Source: Sphingobium sp. MI1205
Lineage (GTDB): Bacteria > Pseudomonadota > Alphaproteobacteria > Sphingomonadales > Sphingomonadaceae
Assembly (NCBI RefSeq): GCF_001563285.1
Contig: NZ_CP005188.1
Coordinates: forward strand, 563,501-627,500
Length of the DNA: 64,000 nucleotides
Reading direction: 5' to 3'
Part shown: positions 55,519-64,000 of the stretch, in pieces
Layout: each line of letters starts with the position of its first letter
How positions within the stretch are numbered: the stretch's first letter is position 1
Program-made: the position numbers and the translations under genes
Notes under the pieces: generated by a model
What the model was told of the DNA's origin: nothing
Database searches by the model: none
The model's input: only the letters and a program-made list of their open reading frames with translations

Positions 55519-55674
55519 TCAGCCGCGACGGCGCCATCTTCTGAACAGCGATGCACCAACCAGCCCGCCGCCGATCAGCGCGGCAATCGCGCCGCCTGCC
55601 GACGCCAGCGCCCAGGCGCCCGCCGCCAGCAGCCCGGTCAGGAAATCGACGATGATCAGCGTCAGGTGGATCAT
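55519..55674 (-). CDS. Small hydrophobic protein at the end of the telA cluster
   Basis: A 51-residue protein found by direct reading: MIHLTLIIVDFLTGLLAAGA and then WALASAGGAIAALIGGGLVG form two hydrophobic stretches, followed by a basic tail (FRRWRRRG). It begins 17 bases after the stop of the XpaC-like gene on the same strand, too close for an independent promoter. Probably a small inner membrane protein of the cluster; no family recognised. Confidence 0.5.
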   Translation of the reverse strand: MIHLTLIIVDFLTGLLAAGAWALASAGGAIAALIGGGLVGASLFRRWRRRG

Positions 55675-55691
55675 GGTGGGGGACGGATGGG

Positions 55692-56402
55692 CTAGCGGCC
55701 CAGTTCCTTCGCCTCCTGATATTTGAGCTCAAGGAAGCGGTTCTGCACCGCCAGCTTGTCGATGTCGCCGCTGGCCAGCGTCTCGCTGATCCGGGCCAGT
55801 TCCTTGTCGATAACGCCCAGCCCTTCGACCAGTTGTTGCTCGGGGATGCGTCCATTGCGCTCCTCGCGGCGGAGCGGGGCGGGAATGGATTCATAACCGG
55901 TGACGAGTTCAGGCAGATGATCGGACAGCAGCTTGCGAATCTCCTGCGCCGCTGGTTCCTGCTCGTTCAGCCGTTCAAGCTGGGGCGCAATCGTCTCCAG
56001 CTTGACGCCGATGCTGTCGGCCAGCGTAACGGCGGGCGGCGGCAGGGCCTTGCGCTGGCTGTCGAGCCAGATTTCGGTCTGGAGCGGAAGCGCGGGGAGG
56101 GGCGTGGCCGCCAGCGTCGTGGTCCGCACGCGCGGTTCGGTGGGAATGACGGCGATCAGCAGCAGCGCCGCGATCATGATGCCCAGCGCAACCATCACGC
56201 CTGTCGTGCCCAGCGGCAGGATGAAGCCCGCGACCGTGGCGGCGATCAGGACCGCCGCCATCGCCCAGAAGGCATATTTCAGCTTCCGCATCAGCGCTGC
56301 GTTGCGCCGTTGCCGCGCGCGGGCCGACAGGCTGCGTCCGCGCTGGCCATGGCGGCGGAGGACAGCCTCCGCATCGGCGAGGACGCGGTCGGAACGGCTC
56401 AT
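55692..56402 (-). CDS. XpaC-like membrane protein, partner of TelA
   Basis: A 236-residue protein: basic cytoplasmic N-terminus (RQRRNAALMRKLK), two hydrophobic segments (about residues 45-65 and 70-90) and a helical C-terminal domain (VKLETIAPQLERLNEQ, LSDHLPELVTGYESIP, IDKELARISETLASGDIDK). This layout and the position directly after telA fit the XpaC (phosphatase-like annotation) family that accompanies TelA proteins in other bacteria; the match is by pattern, not proven. ATG 56402 was chosen; TTG 56447 would overlap telA. Confidence 0.6.
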   Translation of the reverse strand: MSRSDRVLADAEAVLRRHGQRGRSLSARARQRRNAALMRKLKYAFWAMAAVLIAATVAGFILPLGTTGVMVALGIMIAALLLIAVIPTEPRVRTTTLAATPLPALPLQTEIWLDSQRKALPPPAVTLADSIGVKLETIAPQLERLNEQEPAAQEIRKLLSDHLPELVTGYESIPAPLRREERNGRIPEQQLVEGLGVIDKELARISETLASGDIDKLAVQNRFLELKYQEAKELGR

Positions 56403-56436
56403 GACGGTCTGCGTGACACGGGCGCGGCCATCATCT

Positions 56437-57651
56437 TCATGCCTCAAGCGCGCTCAACAGCGGGTTGTCTGCTCGCGCCTCGCTTGCGGCCTGGGCCTGG
56501 CCTTCGGCGCGGGCGATATAGCCCTTGGACTTCTCCACCTCGCTGGACAGGGAATTGACCGTCGTCTTCATGTTTTCCAGCGCCTTCGCCTTGAAGGTGT
56601 CGATGCTGTCCATCGTGTCGTAGATATTCTGGAAGGCGCGCTGCAATGTTTCCATGGGAATGGTGCTGGACGCGGCCTGTTCATGGATCTGTGCGGTCTG
56701 GCTCTTGAGCATCTCGCCGGTCGAATCGATCATGTTTGCCGTCGTCGTGTTGAGCGCACTGATCTGTTCGAGGACGAGGCGTTGCCCCGCGAGCGCCTGC
56801 GCCACGGTAACGGCGGTGCGCAGCGCCGCGACGGTCGTGGTGCTGGCCCGATCGACGCCCTTCACCAGTTCGACATTGTTCTTCTTGACGAGGTCGAGCG
56901 CCAGATAGCCCTGCACCGTCACCGCCATTTGCGTCAGCAGGTCCTGGCTGCGCTGGCGAATGTAAAAGAGCGCGCTTTCCCGGATCGCCTTCGCCTTGGC
57001 CGGATCGATGGAATCCAGTTCCAGCGCCTTTGCCTCCAGCCGGGCGTCGAGCGTTTTGGAGATATGGATCATCTGCTCCAGGCGGCCCATCGTCGCCCAC
57101 ATATTCTGCCGCTCCACATCGATGGCGGCGTTATCCTTGATCAGCACATCTTTGCCGCTCGCCAGTGAGCCGAGGATCGAATTGATGTGCCCCTGCGCGC
57201 TCTTGTAGCTGTCGAAATAATTCCGCATCCGATTGCCGAACGGGATGAGCCCGAACAGCTTCCTGGGAGCGGTCAGGTTGCCGCGCTTGCCGGGATCGAG
57301 ATCCTCGACCGTGCGGCGTAGCTGCGCGAGGTCGGCGCCGACTTTGTTGTCGCTGTCCATCGCGCGAACGGGACGATCGAGAAAGCGGTTTGAATGGCCC
57401 GCGGCGTCGGCGATTTCCTTGCGGCCCATGTTGGTCAGTTGATCGACGCGCTGCCCGAATTCCGGGGAGTTGGGATCCTGCGCCACCAGGTCATCGACGA
57501 AGGCATCGACCTTCGCGTCGAGCTTCGACCTTTTTTCCTCCTCGAGCGGGACCAGTCCCGCTGCCTTCTCGACCGAAACCGGGGGCACCGGGTCGGGCGG
57601 CGTGAGGTTGAGCGTGTCGGCGGTCGTCGTGGTGGTCGCGCTGCTGGCCAT
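56437..57651 (-). CDS. telA: TelA/KlaA-family toxic anion resistance protein
   Basis: A 404-residue cytoplasmic helical protein. Family features are VDQLTNMGRKEIADAAGHSN, LRRTVEDLDPGKRGNL, FGLIPFGNRMRNYFDSY and LTQMAVTVQGYLALDLVKKN. TelA-like proteins were named from plasmid tellurite resistance (klaA), but chromosomal copies are widespread and their role is unclear; tolerance to nisin and other envelope stress has been suggested. Here it heads a three-gene cluster with an XpaC-like and a small membrane protein, without other tellurite genes. Confidence 0.9.
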   Translation of the reverse strand: MASSATTTTTADTLNLTPPDPVPPVSVEKAAGLVPLEEEKRSKLDAKVDAFVDDLVAQDPNSPEFGQRVDQLTNMGRKEIADAAGHSNRFLDRPVRAMDSDNKVGADLAQLRRTVEDLDPGKRGNLTAPRKLFGLIPFGNRMRNYFDSYKSAQGHINSILGSLASGKDVLIKDNAAIDVERQNMWATMGRLEQMIHISKTLDARLEAKALELDSIDPAKAKAIRESALFYIRQRSQDLLTQMAVTVQGYLALDLVKKNNVELVKGVDRASTTTVAALRTAVTVAQALAGQRLVLEQISALNTTTANMIDSTGEMLKSQTAQIHEQAASSTIPMETLQRAFQNIYDTMDSIDTFKAKALENMKTTVNSLSSEVEKSKGYIARAEGQAQAASEARADNPLLSALEA

Positions 57652-57847
57652 AACGTCTCCTTCAAGCTGTTATATGTGACTATAACAGTTGCTCTTCAAT
57701 CCGGAATATGAGCAACCGTTCCGGCCGATGCAAATGCGGACAGCGTCGTCCCGCCTTGCCGCAGCGCGTCATTTCCTGTAGGGGCGCGCCCGATACTCTG
57801 GTCAGGCACGGTGCCGGCCGGGAAAATATATATCCCAAAGGCAAGAC

Positions 57848-59683
57848 ATGTCCCTGCGTAATATCGCGATCATCGCGCACGTTGACCATGGCAAGACCAC
57901 ACTCGTGGATCAGCTGTTCCGCCAGTCCGGCACTTTCCGAGACAATCAGCGCGTTGAAGAACGCGCGATGGACTCGAACGACCTGGAAAAGGAACGCGGC
58001 ATCACCATCCTGGCGAAGCCGACGTCGGTCGAGTGGACGCCCCCCGGTGGCGGTGAAGCCGTGCGCATCAACATCGTCGATACCCCCGGCCACGCCGATT
58101 TCGGCGGGGAAGTGGAGCGCATCCTTTCAATGGTCGACGGCGTCGTCCTGCTGGTCGATTCGTCGGAAGGCGCGATGCCGCAGACCAAGTTCGTGACCGG
58201 CAAGGCGCTGGCGCTGGGCCTGCGCCCGATCGTCGTCGTCAACAAGGTCGATCGCCCCGACGAGCGCATTCAGGAAGTGCTGGACGAGGTATTCGACCTG
58301 TTCGTATCGCTCGACGCGACCGACGAGCAGCTCGACTTCCCCGTCCTCTACGCATCGGGCCGCAACGGCTATGCCAATGAGGACGCATCGCTGCGTTCGG
58401 GCACGCTGGTCCCGCTGTTCCAGAAGATCGTCGATCATGTGCCGCCGCCGTCGCTGGACGTCGATGCGCCCTTCACCTTCCTTGTGACGCTGCTGGATCG
58501 CGACAACTTCCTTGGCCGCGTGCTGACCGGCCGCGTGACCAGCGGCAAGGTGCGCGCCAATCAGGCGATCCACGCGCTCGACATGGACGGCAATGTGATC
58601 GAAACCGGCCGCGCGTCGAAGATCATGGCCTTCCGCGGCCTTGACCGCGTGCCCGTCGATGAAGCGCAGGCGGGCGACATCATCTCGCTGGCCGGCCTTG
58701 CCGTCGCGACCGTGGCGAACACCATTGCCGACACATCCGTCAGCGAACCGATCCAGGCGCAGCCGATTGACCCGCCGACGCTGTCGATGCGCTTTGCCGT
58801 GAATGATTCGCCCATGGCAGGCCGCGAAGGCAGCAAGGTGACGAGCCGCATGATTCGCGACCGTCTGGAACGTGAAGCGGAATCCAACGTCGCCATCAAG
58901 GTGACCGAGAGCGAGGACAAGGACAGCTTCGAAGTCGCCGGGCGTGGCGAACTCCAGCTTGGCGTGCTCATCGAAACGATGCGCCGCGAAGGCTTTGAAC
59001 TCGGCATCAGCCGTCCGCGCGTGCTGTTCGGCACCGATGAAGAGGGCAACCGGACCGAGCCCTATGAAACCGTCATGATCGACGTCGATGACGAGTTTTC
59101 CGGCACGGTCGTCGAGAAGATGAACCTGCGCAAGGCAGAGATGACGGACATGCGTCCTTCGGGCGGCGGCAAGACCCGCATCACCTTCTCCGCACCCTCG
59201 CGCGGCCTGATCGGCTATCATGGCGAATTCCTGTCCGACACGCGCGGCACCGGCATCATGAACCGCCTGTTCGAGAAATACGGCCCCCACAAGGGCAAGA
59301 TCGAAGGCCGCAAGAACGGCGTGCTGATCTCCAACGGATCGGGCGAGGCGAACGCCTATGCGCTGGGTCCGCTCGAAGAACGCGGCGTGCTGATGGTGGG
59401 CGTGGGCGAAGCGCTCTACGAAGGCATGATCATTGGTGAAAACGCCAAGACCGAAGATCTTGAAGTCAATCCGATGAAGTCGAAGGCGCTGACCAACTTC
59501 CGCGCTTCGGGCAAGGACGACGCCGTCCGCCTGACCCCGCCGTGGAAAATGACGCTGGAACAGGCGATCGCCTATATCGACGATGACGAACTGGTCGAAG
59601 TGACGCCCAAGAGCATCCGTCTGCGCAAGCGCTACCTCGATCCCAATGAGCGTAAGCGCATGTCGCGGGCCAAGGCGGCTTGA
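57848..59683 (+). CDS. typA: Translational GTPase TypA/BipA
   Basis: A 611-residue ribosome-associated GTPase involved in 50S assembly and stress adaptation. G1 is [15 protein letters not shown]2 region [14 protein letters not shown]3 is [11 protein letters not shown]4 is [11 protein letters not shown]-like domains follow and the C-terminal BipA domain contains [19 protein letters not shown]. Ends before a strong terminator. Confidence 0.96.
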   Translation: MSLRNIAIIAHVDHGKTTLVDQLFRQSGTFRDNQRVEERAMDSNDLEKERGITILAKPTSVEWTPPGGGEAVRINIVDTPGHADFGGEVERILSMVDGVVLLVDSSEGAMPQTKFVTGKALALGLRPIVVVNKVDRPDERIQEVLDEVFDLFVSLDATDEQLDFPVLYASGRNGYANEDASLRSGTLVPLFQKIVDHVPPPSLDVDAPFTFLVTLLDRDNFLGRVLTGRVTSGKVRANQAIHALDMDGNVIETGRASKIMAFRGLDRVPVDEAQAGDIISLAGLAVATVANTIADTSVSEPIQAQPIDPPTLSMRFAVNDSPMAGREGSKVTSRMIRDRLEREAESNVAIKVTESEDKDSFEVAGRGELQLGVLIETMRREGFELGISRPRVLFGTDEEGNRTEPYETVMIDVDDEFSGTVVEKMNLRKAEMTDMRPSGGGKTRITFSAPSRGLIGYHGEFLSDTRGTGIMNRLFEKYGPHKGKIEGRKNGVLISNGSGEANAYALGPLEERGVLMVGVGEALYEGMIIGENAKTEDLEVNPMKSKALTNFRASGKDDAVRLTPPWKMTLEQAIAYIDDDELVEVTPKSIRLRKRYLDPNERKRMSRAKAA

Positions 59684-59689
59684 TGAAAG

Positions 59690-59718
59690 GGCCGGTGTCG
59701 CAGGACGCCGGCCTTTTT
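59690..59718 (+). terminator. Intrinsic terminator of typA
   Basis: GGCCGGTGTC pairs with GACGCCGGCC (one G-T pair) around a four-base loop and is followed by five T, starting seven bases after the typA stop. Confidence 0.92.
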
Positions 59719-59833
59719 CCTTGGTGATAGGGCTGAGGTGGAGCGCCAAGCCAACCACCGCCCGCGCGCCGACATTCCGGCTTCGCAACAAACGGTCTAT
59801 CGCTGCCCTATGCGTTAAGTTATAGTTAACCCC

Positions 59834-60880
59834 ATGGGGGCGAAACGCATAGTCGCGCTGGCAGCGATGCTGTCGGCAATCACTGGTCTGGCGCATGCTC
59901 AGGCGCCAACGCCCGGCATTTTGGAAACATACAAGGACTGGACCACCGGCTGCGACAATCGCGCCCGGTGCGAGGCCGTGTCGCTGCTGCCTGAAGGCGG
60001 CGAATGGCCGGACGAACCTGTCATGCTGGGCATTCAGCGCGATGCTGGCGGGCGGGCCGAGCCGGAAATCTGGGTGAGCCGCGATGCGAAGGGAACGGAG
60101 GAGCTGAGCTTTTTCGTCGATGGCCGCAAAATCGCGACCGCCGCCAGTCAGGATGGAGAAGCCCTGTTGCAAGGGCCACAGGCGGCGGCGCTTGCAGTTG
60201 CGATGGCGCGCGGCATGACGATGGAGGTGCGTTCGGCTGGCGTGCTGATAGCGCGGCCATCGCTTGCCGGAGCGGCGGCGGCGATGCGATACATGGATGC
60301 GCGGCAAGGGCGCGCGGGCACGATGGCGGCGTTGGTCGCCACCGGTCCGCTTTCCCGCAGCGCCGTTCGTCCGGCTCCACCGATTGTGTCGGTTCAGCGC
60401 GCGCCTATCCCCAGCGGCCCCGCGCCGGTCACCTTGTGGCGGGAAGAACTGACGGCGCTGGGCAAGTTGACCGGTTGCGCCGAAGAGATGCGCGATGCAT
60501 CGCCTCCCCAGCTGCACCGCTTGTCGAAAACGGAGACGCTGATACTCGTCCCCTGCGGGGCGGGCGCCTATAATTTTTCCGCCGTTCCGGTGATTGCGTC
60601 AGGCATTGCGGGCAGGCGCAGCTTCCGCTTTGCGGCCTTTGACTATCAGCCGGGCTGGAGCGAGGATGCGGCGCACCCGATGCTGGTCAATGCGTCATGG
60701 TCGCCGGAAAGCTCCGCGCTGGAAAGCTACGCCAAGGGCAGGGGACTGGGCGATTGCGGCAGCAGCGAGTCCTATGTCTGGGACGGCACGCGTTTCCGCC
60801 TGGTCCAGGCGCGCGCGATGGGGGGATGCCGCGGCGCATGGCACTGGATCACGACCTGGTCGGCGACGGTGAAGAACTGA
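59834..60880 (+). CDS. Secreted DUF1176 protein
   Basis: A 348-residue protein with a signal peptide (IVALAAMLSAITGLAHAQ). The mature part shows the DUF1176 pattern: YKDWTTGCDNRARCEAVSL near the start, VPCGAGAYNFSAVP later, and GDCGSSESYVWDGTRFRLV near the end. Several cysteines could form disulfides. Function of the family unknown; periplasmic location is expected. It converges on egtD with 21 bases between. Confidence 0.82.
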   Translation: MGAKRIVALAAMLSAITGLAHAQAPTPGILETYKDWTTGCDNRARCEAVSLLPEGGEWPDEPVMLGIQRDAGGRAEPEIWVSRDAKGTEELSFFVDGRKIATAASQDGEALLQGPQAAALAVAMARGMTMEVRSAGVLIARPSLAGAAAAMRYMDARQGRAGTMAALVATGPLSRSAVRPAPPIVSVQRAPIPSGPAPVTLWREELTALGKLTGCAEEMRDASPPQLHRLSKTETLILVPCGAGAYNFSAVPVIASGIAGRRSFRFAAFDYQPGWSEDAAHPMLVNASWSPESSALESYAKGRGLGDCGSSESYVWDGTRFRLVQARAMGGCRGAWHWITTWSATVKN

Positions 60881-60901
60881 CGAGGAAGTGAGGGCAAGGC
60901 G

Positions 60902-61861
60902 TCAGGCGGCCGACGCCAGGATCAGCGAAAACAGGCCTTCTGCGTCGGACCATTGACGGATCGGATCCCAGCCGCCCGCGCGTAGCAGCAACCGTTCGTC
61001 GCGCGGCCCATATTTGTGGCTGCTTTCGCTATGGATCGTCTCTCCCGCCTCCATTTCGAAGTGGCGGCCCGCGACATGGAAATGAAGCGGCCGCAGCGCC
61101 TCCAGATGCATTTCGATGCGTGCCTTTTCATCGTTCCATATGGCCCGGTGCGCAAAGCCATCAAGCGGCATGTCGCCATCCAGCTCACGATTGATGCGGG
61201 TCAGAAGGTTGAGGTTGAAGGCCGCCGTCACGCCAGCCGCGTCATCATAGGCGGCGATCAGCCGGTCGGGATCCTTGATCCGGTCCATCCCGATCAGCAG
61301 CAGCGAGTCATCGCCCAGCAACCGCCGCATGGCGCGCAAAAGATCGACCGCGCCGGCAGGCTCCAGATTGCCGATGGTCGATCCTGGGAAAAAGCCGAGG
61401 CGAGGCAGGCCTTCCACCCCCGCGGGCAATGCAAGGTCGGCGTTGAAATCCCCCACCAGCGGCAGCACCGGCAGGCCCGGAAAGACGGAGGCAAGCGCGG
61501 CGCTGCTGGCGTGGAGGAATTCGCCGCTGATGTCGATCGGCACATAGGCGGCGGGGTCGATCGCGCGCAGCAGATGGGGCGTCTTGCGCGCGCTGCCCGC
61601 GCCAAATTCTATGACGGCGCGGTCTGGCCCGACAGCCGTGGCAAATTCCGGTCCGTAACGCTGCAACAAGGCCGTTTCGGTCCGGGTGGGATAATATTCA
61701 GGCAGGTCGGCGATCGCCTCGAACAATTCAGAGCCGCGCTTGTCGTAGAACCAGATGGGCGGGGTGGCCTTGGGAAAGCCGGAAAGCCCTTCGATTATGT
61801 CGCGGCGAAAGGCCGGGTCCACGGCGGGCAGGGGCGAGAGCGCTTCTCGGGTCATCACCAT
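60902..61861 (-). CDS. egtD: L-histidine N-alpha-trimethyltransferase EgtD
   Basis: A 319-residue SAM methyltransferase converting histidine to hercynine, the first step to ergothioneine. Features are TPPIWFYDKRGSELFEAIAD, LPEYYPTRTETALLQRYG, VIEFGAGSARKTPHLL (SAM motif), and the FHVAGRHFEMEAGETIHSES region near the C-terminus for histidine binding. ATG 61861 or 61855 are both possible. Three bases separate it from the egtB stop upstream, so the two genes form an operon. Confidence 0.93.
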   Translation of the reverse strand: MVMTREALSPLPAVDPAFRRDIIEGLSGFPKATPPIWFYDKRGSELFEAIADLPEYYPTRTETALLQRYGPEFATAVGPDRAVIEFGAGSARKTPHLLRAIDPAAYVPIDISGEFLHASSAALASVFPGLPVLPLVGDFNADLALPAGVEGLPRLGFFPGSTIGNLEPAGAVDLLRAMRRLLGDDSLLLIGMDRIKDPDRLIAAYDDAAGVTAAFNLNLLTRINRELDGDMPLDGFAHRAIWNDEKARIEMHLEALRPLHFHVAGRHFEMEAGETIHSESSHKYGPRDERLLLRAGGWDPIRQWSDAEGLFSLILASAA

Positions 61862-61864
61862 CCG

Positions 61865-63133
61865 TTAAAGATCTTTGGCCAGCCGCAGCCCGGTAAATTG
61901 CCAGCGCTGATGCGGATAGAAGAAATTGCGATAGCTCGCGCGGACATGCCCACGCGGAGTGGCGCAGCTGCCGCCCTTCAGCACGAACTGGCCGGACATG
62001 AACTTGCCGTTATATTCGCCGACCGCGCCTTCATCTGCCTGGAAGCCCGGATAAGGGCGATAGGCGCTGCCGGTCCATTCCCAAACGTCGCCGAACATGC
62101 GGGTCAGCGACGCGCCGCCGTCGGTCGCCTGTGGGCGGGGGCAGGTGGGGCCGTCCAGCTGGTTGCCGCTGATGGGCGCGACATTCTGTGCGCCGCTTTC
62201 CCACTCCTCCTCGGTCGGCAGCCGCGCGCCAGCCCACCGGGCATAGGCGTCGGCTTCATACAGGCTGATGTGGCAGACGGGCGCGGCCGGATTGACGGGC
62301 TTGCGTCCATCAAGGCCAAAGCGGGTCCAGCCCTGTGGCTCCTGTCGCCAGTAAAGCGGCGCCTCGATGCCTTGCGCCTGCACCCATGCCCATCCGTCCG
62401 ACAGCCAGTGCGCCGGATCCCGATAACCGCCATCGTCGATGAAGCTGATCCATTCGGCGTTCGTGACTGGCCGATGGGCCAGCGCGTGCGGGTGAAGCAG
62501 GGCTTTGTGCCGGGGGCCCTCGCAATCGAAGGCGAAGTCGGTCTTGCCATCATCGCCAATCTCCACCAGCCCCTCGCGCCCCTCGATCCAGTGGATGGGA
62601 CCGGGCAGCGCCGCGGGCATGCCGCTGGGCGCGTCGAACAGCGCCGGCTCCAGAGGATTGATCGAGAAAAGATGCTGGATATCGGTCAACAGCAATTCCT
62701 GATGCTGCTGTTCATGGTGCAGTCCCAGCGCCACCAGCGTCTGCCCCTGCGCCCCCATTTCGGGCATGGCAGCGAGCAGCGCGGCATCAACATGGGCGCG
62801 GTAGCGAAGGATTTCGTCGAGCGACGGGCGGGTCAGCAGGCCGCGCAGGGGCCGGGCATGGCGCGGCCCTTCGCCTTCATAATAGCTGTTGAACAGATAG
62901 GCGAAGCGCGGGTCGAACGGCTGGTAATCGGGCGCATGATCGCGCAGCACGAAGGTTTCGAAGAACCAGCTGCTATGCGCAAGATGCCATTTCGCGGGGG
63001 ATGCATCGGCCATCGACTGAGCCGTGGCGTCCGCGTCCGACAATCCAGCCGCCAGCGCCTCGCTCAACGCGCGCACATCCCGGTAACGGGGTGCCAGATC
63101 TTCTTCCCCCGGCGCCATCCGGCTTTTTGCCAT
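61865..63133 (-). CDS. egtB: Ergothioneine sulfoxide synthase EgtB
   Basis: A 422-residue non-heme iron enzyme that joins hercynine with a thiol donor (cysteine or gamma-glutamylcysteine) using oxygen. The DinB-like domain carries iron ligands in AKWHLAHSSWFFETF and LGLHHEQQHQELLLTD. The FGE-sulfatase-like domain contains HPVTNAEW-like HRPVTNAEWISFIDDGG, ARLPTEEEWESGA, MFGDVWEWTGSAY and LKGGSCATPRGHVRASYRN. With egtD but no egtA, egtC or egtE adjacent; the donor and lyase must be supplied from elsewhere. Confidence 0.93.
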   Translation of the reverse strand: MAKSRMAPGEEDLAPRYRDVRALSEALAAGLSDADATAQSMADASPAKWHLAHSSWFFETFVLRDHAPDYQPFDPRFAYLFNSYYEGEGPRHARPLRGLLTRPSLDEILRYRAHVDAALLAAMPEMGAQGQTLVALGLHHEQQHQELLLTDIQHLFSINPLEPALFDAPSGMPAALPGPIHWIEGREGLVEIGDDGKTDFAFDCEGPRHKALLHPHALAHRPVTNAEWISFIDDGGYRDPAHWLSDGWAWVQAQGIEAPLYWRQEPQGWTRFGLDGRKPVNPAAPVCHISLYEADAYARWAGARLPTEEEWESGAQNVAPISGNQLDGPTCPRPQATDGGASLTRMFGDVWEWTGSAYRPYPGFQADEGAVGEYNGKFMSGQFVLKGGSCATPRGHVRASYRNFFYPHQRWQFTGLRLAKDL

Positions 63134-63223
63134 GCTTGCCCCTTCCGATAGGTTCGTGCTGCACTTGCAAAAACAAGCGCATGAAGCGCGAATTATGTTC
63201 CCGGGAAGTATATCGGGAATGGT

Positions 63224-63808
63224 TCAGCGCGACGCGCCCGGCACCCATTTGACGTCGCCTGCGCCGTTGCCGTTCAGACGGCGCGCGAGAACGAACAGCA
63301 GGTCGGAAAGGCGATTGAGATAGGCGAGCGCCTGCGGATTGAGCGCGACCTCCGCTGCGGCGGCGGTCGCGCTGCGCTCCGCCCGGCGGGTGATGGCGCG
63401 GGCAAGGTGGACAGCAGCGGCGGCGGCCGATCCGCCGGGCAGGATGAAGCTGTCGAGCGGTTGCAGATCGGCGTTCATCGCATCGATCTGCCCCTCCAGT
63501 CGCTCCACCTGGCTGGCGATGATGCGCAGTGCCCAGGGTTCATCCTCCCCCTCTGGCATGGGCGTGGCCAGGTCGGCCCCAAGGTCGAACAGGTCATTCT
63601 GGACCATAGTGAGCCAGTCAGCTTCCGGTGCCTTGCCGATCGCCAGAATGGCCAGCCCGATTGCGCTGTTCGCTTCATCGACATCGCCCACTGCCTGCAT
63701 GCGCGGCGCGTGCTTGGGCAGGCGCGATCCATCGACAAGGCCGGTGGTGCCTGCGTCGCCGGTGCGGGTGTAGATCTTGTTGAGCTTCACCATAAGCGGA
63801 TCAGCCAT
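63224..63808 (-). CDS. Corrinoid adenosyltransferase, PduO/MMAB type
   Basis: A 194-residue protein that makes adenosylcobalamin from cob(I)alamin and ATP. Family features are KIYTRTGDAGTTGLVDGSRL, AVGDVDEANSAIG, FILPGGSAAAAAVHLARAI, TRRAERSATAA and NRLSDLLFVLARRLN. ATG 63808 overlaps the stop of the upstream membrane protein by 8 bases; ATG 63793 is an alternative. Confidence 0.92.
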   Translation of the reverse strand: MADPLMVKLNKIYTRTGDAGTTGLVDGSRLPKHAPRMQAVGDVDEANSAIGLAILAIGKAPEADWLTMVQNDLFDLGADLATPMPEGEDEPWALRIIASQVERLEGQIDAMNADLQPLDSFILPGGSAAAAAVHLARAITRRAERSATAAAAEVALNPQALAYLNRLSDLLFVLARRLNGNGAGDVKWVPGASR

Positions 63809-64000
63809 TACCCTTCATGAGCAGCAGGATCGCCACGATGATGATTGCCGCCGCCTGAAAAAGGATGCGGTTCATCATCATCTTGTTCTGCTTGAGGCTG
63901 GAGGTGCTGGGCGCGTCGTCGGGCGCGTTCAGCTGCTCCTTGGAAGCCTGCAGGAAGGCGATGATGCCACGGATCAGCGCGAACAGGGTCGCGGCCATGG
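63801..64000 (-). CDS. Small twin-transmembrane (HIG1-like) protein, 5' end at window edge
   Basis: At least 65 residues: a first hydrophobic segment (MAATLFALIRGIIAFLQ), a polar loop ending SSLKQNKMMMNRILFQA, and a second hydrophobic helix (AAAIIIVAILLLM). The frame is open to the window edge, so the N-terminus may lie outside. Such small two-helix proteins precede cobalamin adenosyltransferase genes in other alphaproteobacteria; function unknown. Confidence 0.75.
   Translation of the reverse strand, partial: MAATLFALIRGIIAFLQASKEQLNAPDDAPSTSSLKQNKMMMNRILFQAAAIIIVAILLLMKGNG

Noticed and set aside
58127..60517. 796-residue minus-strand ORF opposite typA and the DUF1176 gene
   Set aside because: It mirrors the codons of typA, an unmistakable gene with G1-G4 motifs, spans a terminator and an intergenic gap, and shows no domain; it is a shadow of GC-rich coding DNA.
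61016..63151. 711-residue plus-strand ORF opposite egtD and egtB
   Set aside because: Both minus-strand genes carry full catalytic motifs. The antisense frame has the composition expected from reverse-complemented third positions and no recognisable domain.

Overview
The window looks like chromosomal DNA of a sphingomonad (Alphaproteobacteria, order Sphingomonadales; Sphingomonas or Sphingobium-like). This is inferred from the high G+C content, a class I lysyl-tRNA synthetase, a tonB-exbB-exbD-exbD cluster, exosortase-A-associated glycan genes, PHA synthase and phasin genes, and the rpmH-rnpA-yidD-yidC-engB order. No species call is possible from sequence alone. I see no rRNA or tRNA gene, no CRISPR array, no insertion sequence and no prophage block.

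Layout. 1-9.9 kb: 3' part of a class I lysyl-tRNA synthetase, two RcnB-like periplasmic proteins, a 2OG-Fe(II) oxygenase, a heme oxygenase-bacteriophytochrome pair (red-light sensing), a DODA-type dioxygenase, then a leftward run alaC-DUF2721-[2Fe-2S] protein. 10-13.3 kb: PHA synthase, phasin with an inverted repeat over its promoter, clpS. 13.4-19.4 kb: a MASE1-PAS-GGDEF diguanylate cyclase, a MerC-like membrane protein behind a Zur-like site, glpX, hom and two secreted hypotheticals. 19.7-22.3 kb: TonB energy-transduction operon closed by a strong terminator. 22.4-30 kb: PilZ protein, ABC exporter, a methyltransferase fused to an anti-sigma-like periplasmic domain, dipeptide epimerase, small outer-membrane-type protein, MscS channel, topoisomerase IB.

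29.7-35.4 kb: exosortase-A-associated O-glycosylation ligase and glycosyltransferase with membrane partners, then an S24-family repressor divergent from two small conserved genes. 35.5-44.7 kb: XdhC-like protein, cstA-ybdD, doxX-like gene, the rpmH-rnpA-yidD-yidC-engB block, a DsbA-like protein and an M48 metalloprotease. 44.9-54.4 kb: RNase E with a long leader, a divergent amidase-PBP1A pair, an FAD-dependent dehydrogenase and prfB. 54.4-64 kb: a lipoprotein-type methyltransferase, PilZ protein, telA-XpaC-like-small membrane protein cluster, typA, a DUF1176 protein, the two-gene ergothioneine pathway egtB-egtD, cobalamin adenosyltransferase and a small membrane protein cut by the window edge.

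Most genes are ordinary core or clade-typical genes. The best candidates for something undescribed are the methyltransferase/anti-sigma fusion (24591-25877), the lipoprotein methyltransferase after prfB (54367-55092), the telA cluster with its 51-residue membrane protein, the S24 repressor with its repeat-rich divergent operator, and several unexplained RNA-level structures (953-985, 19611-19632, 3436-3450).
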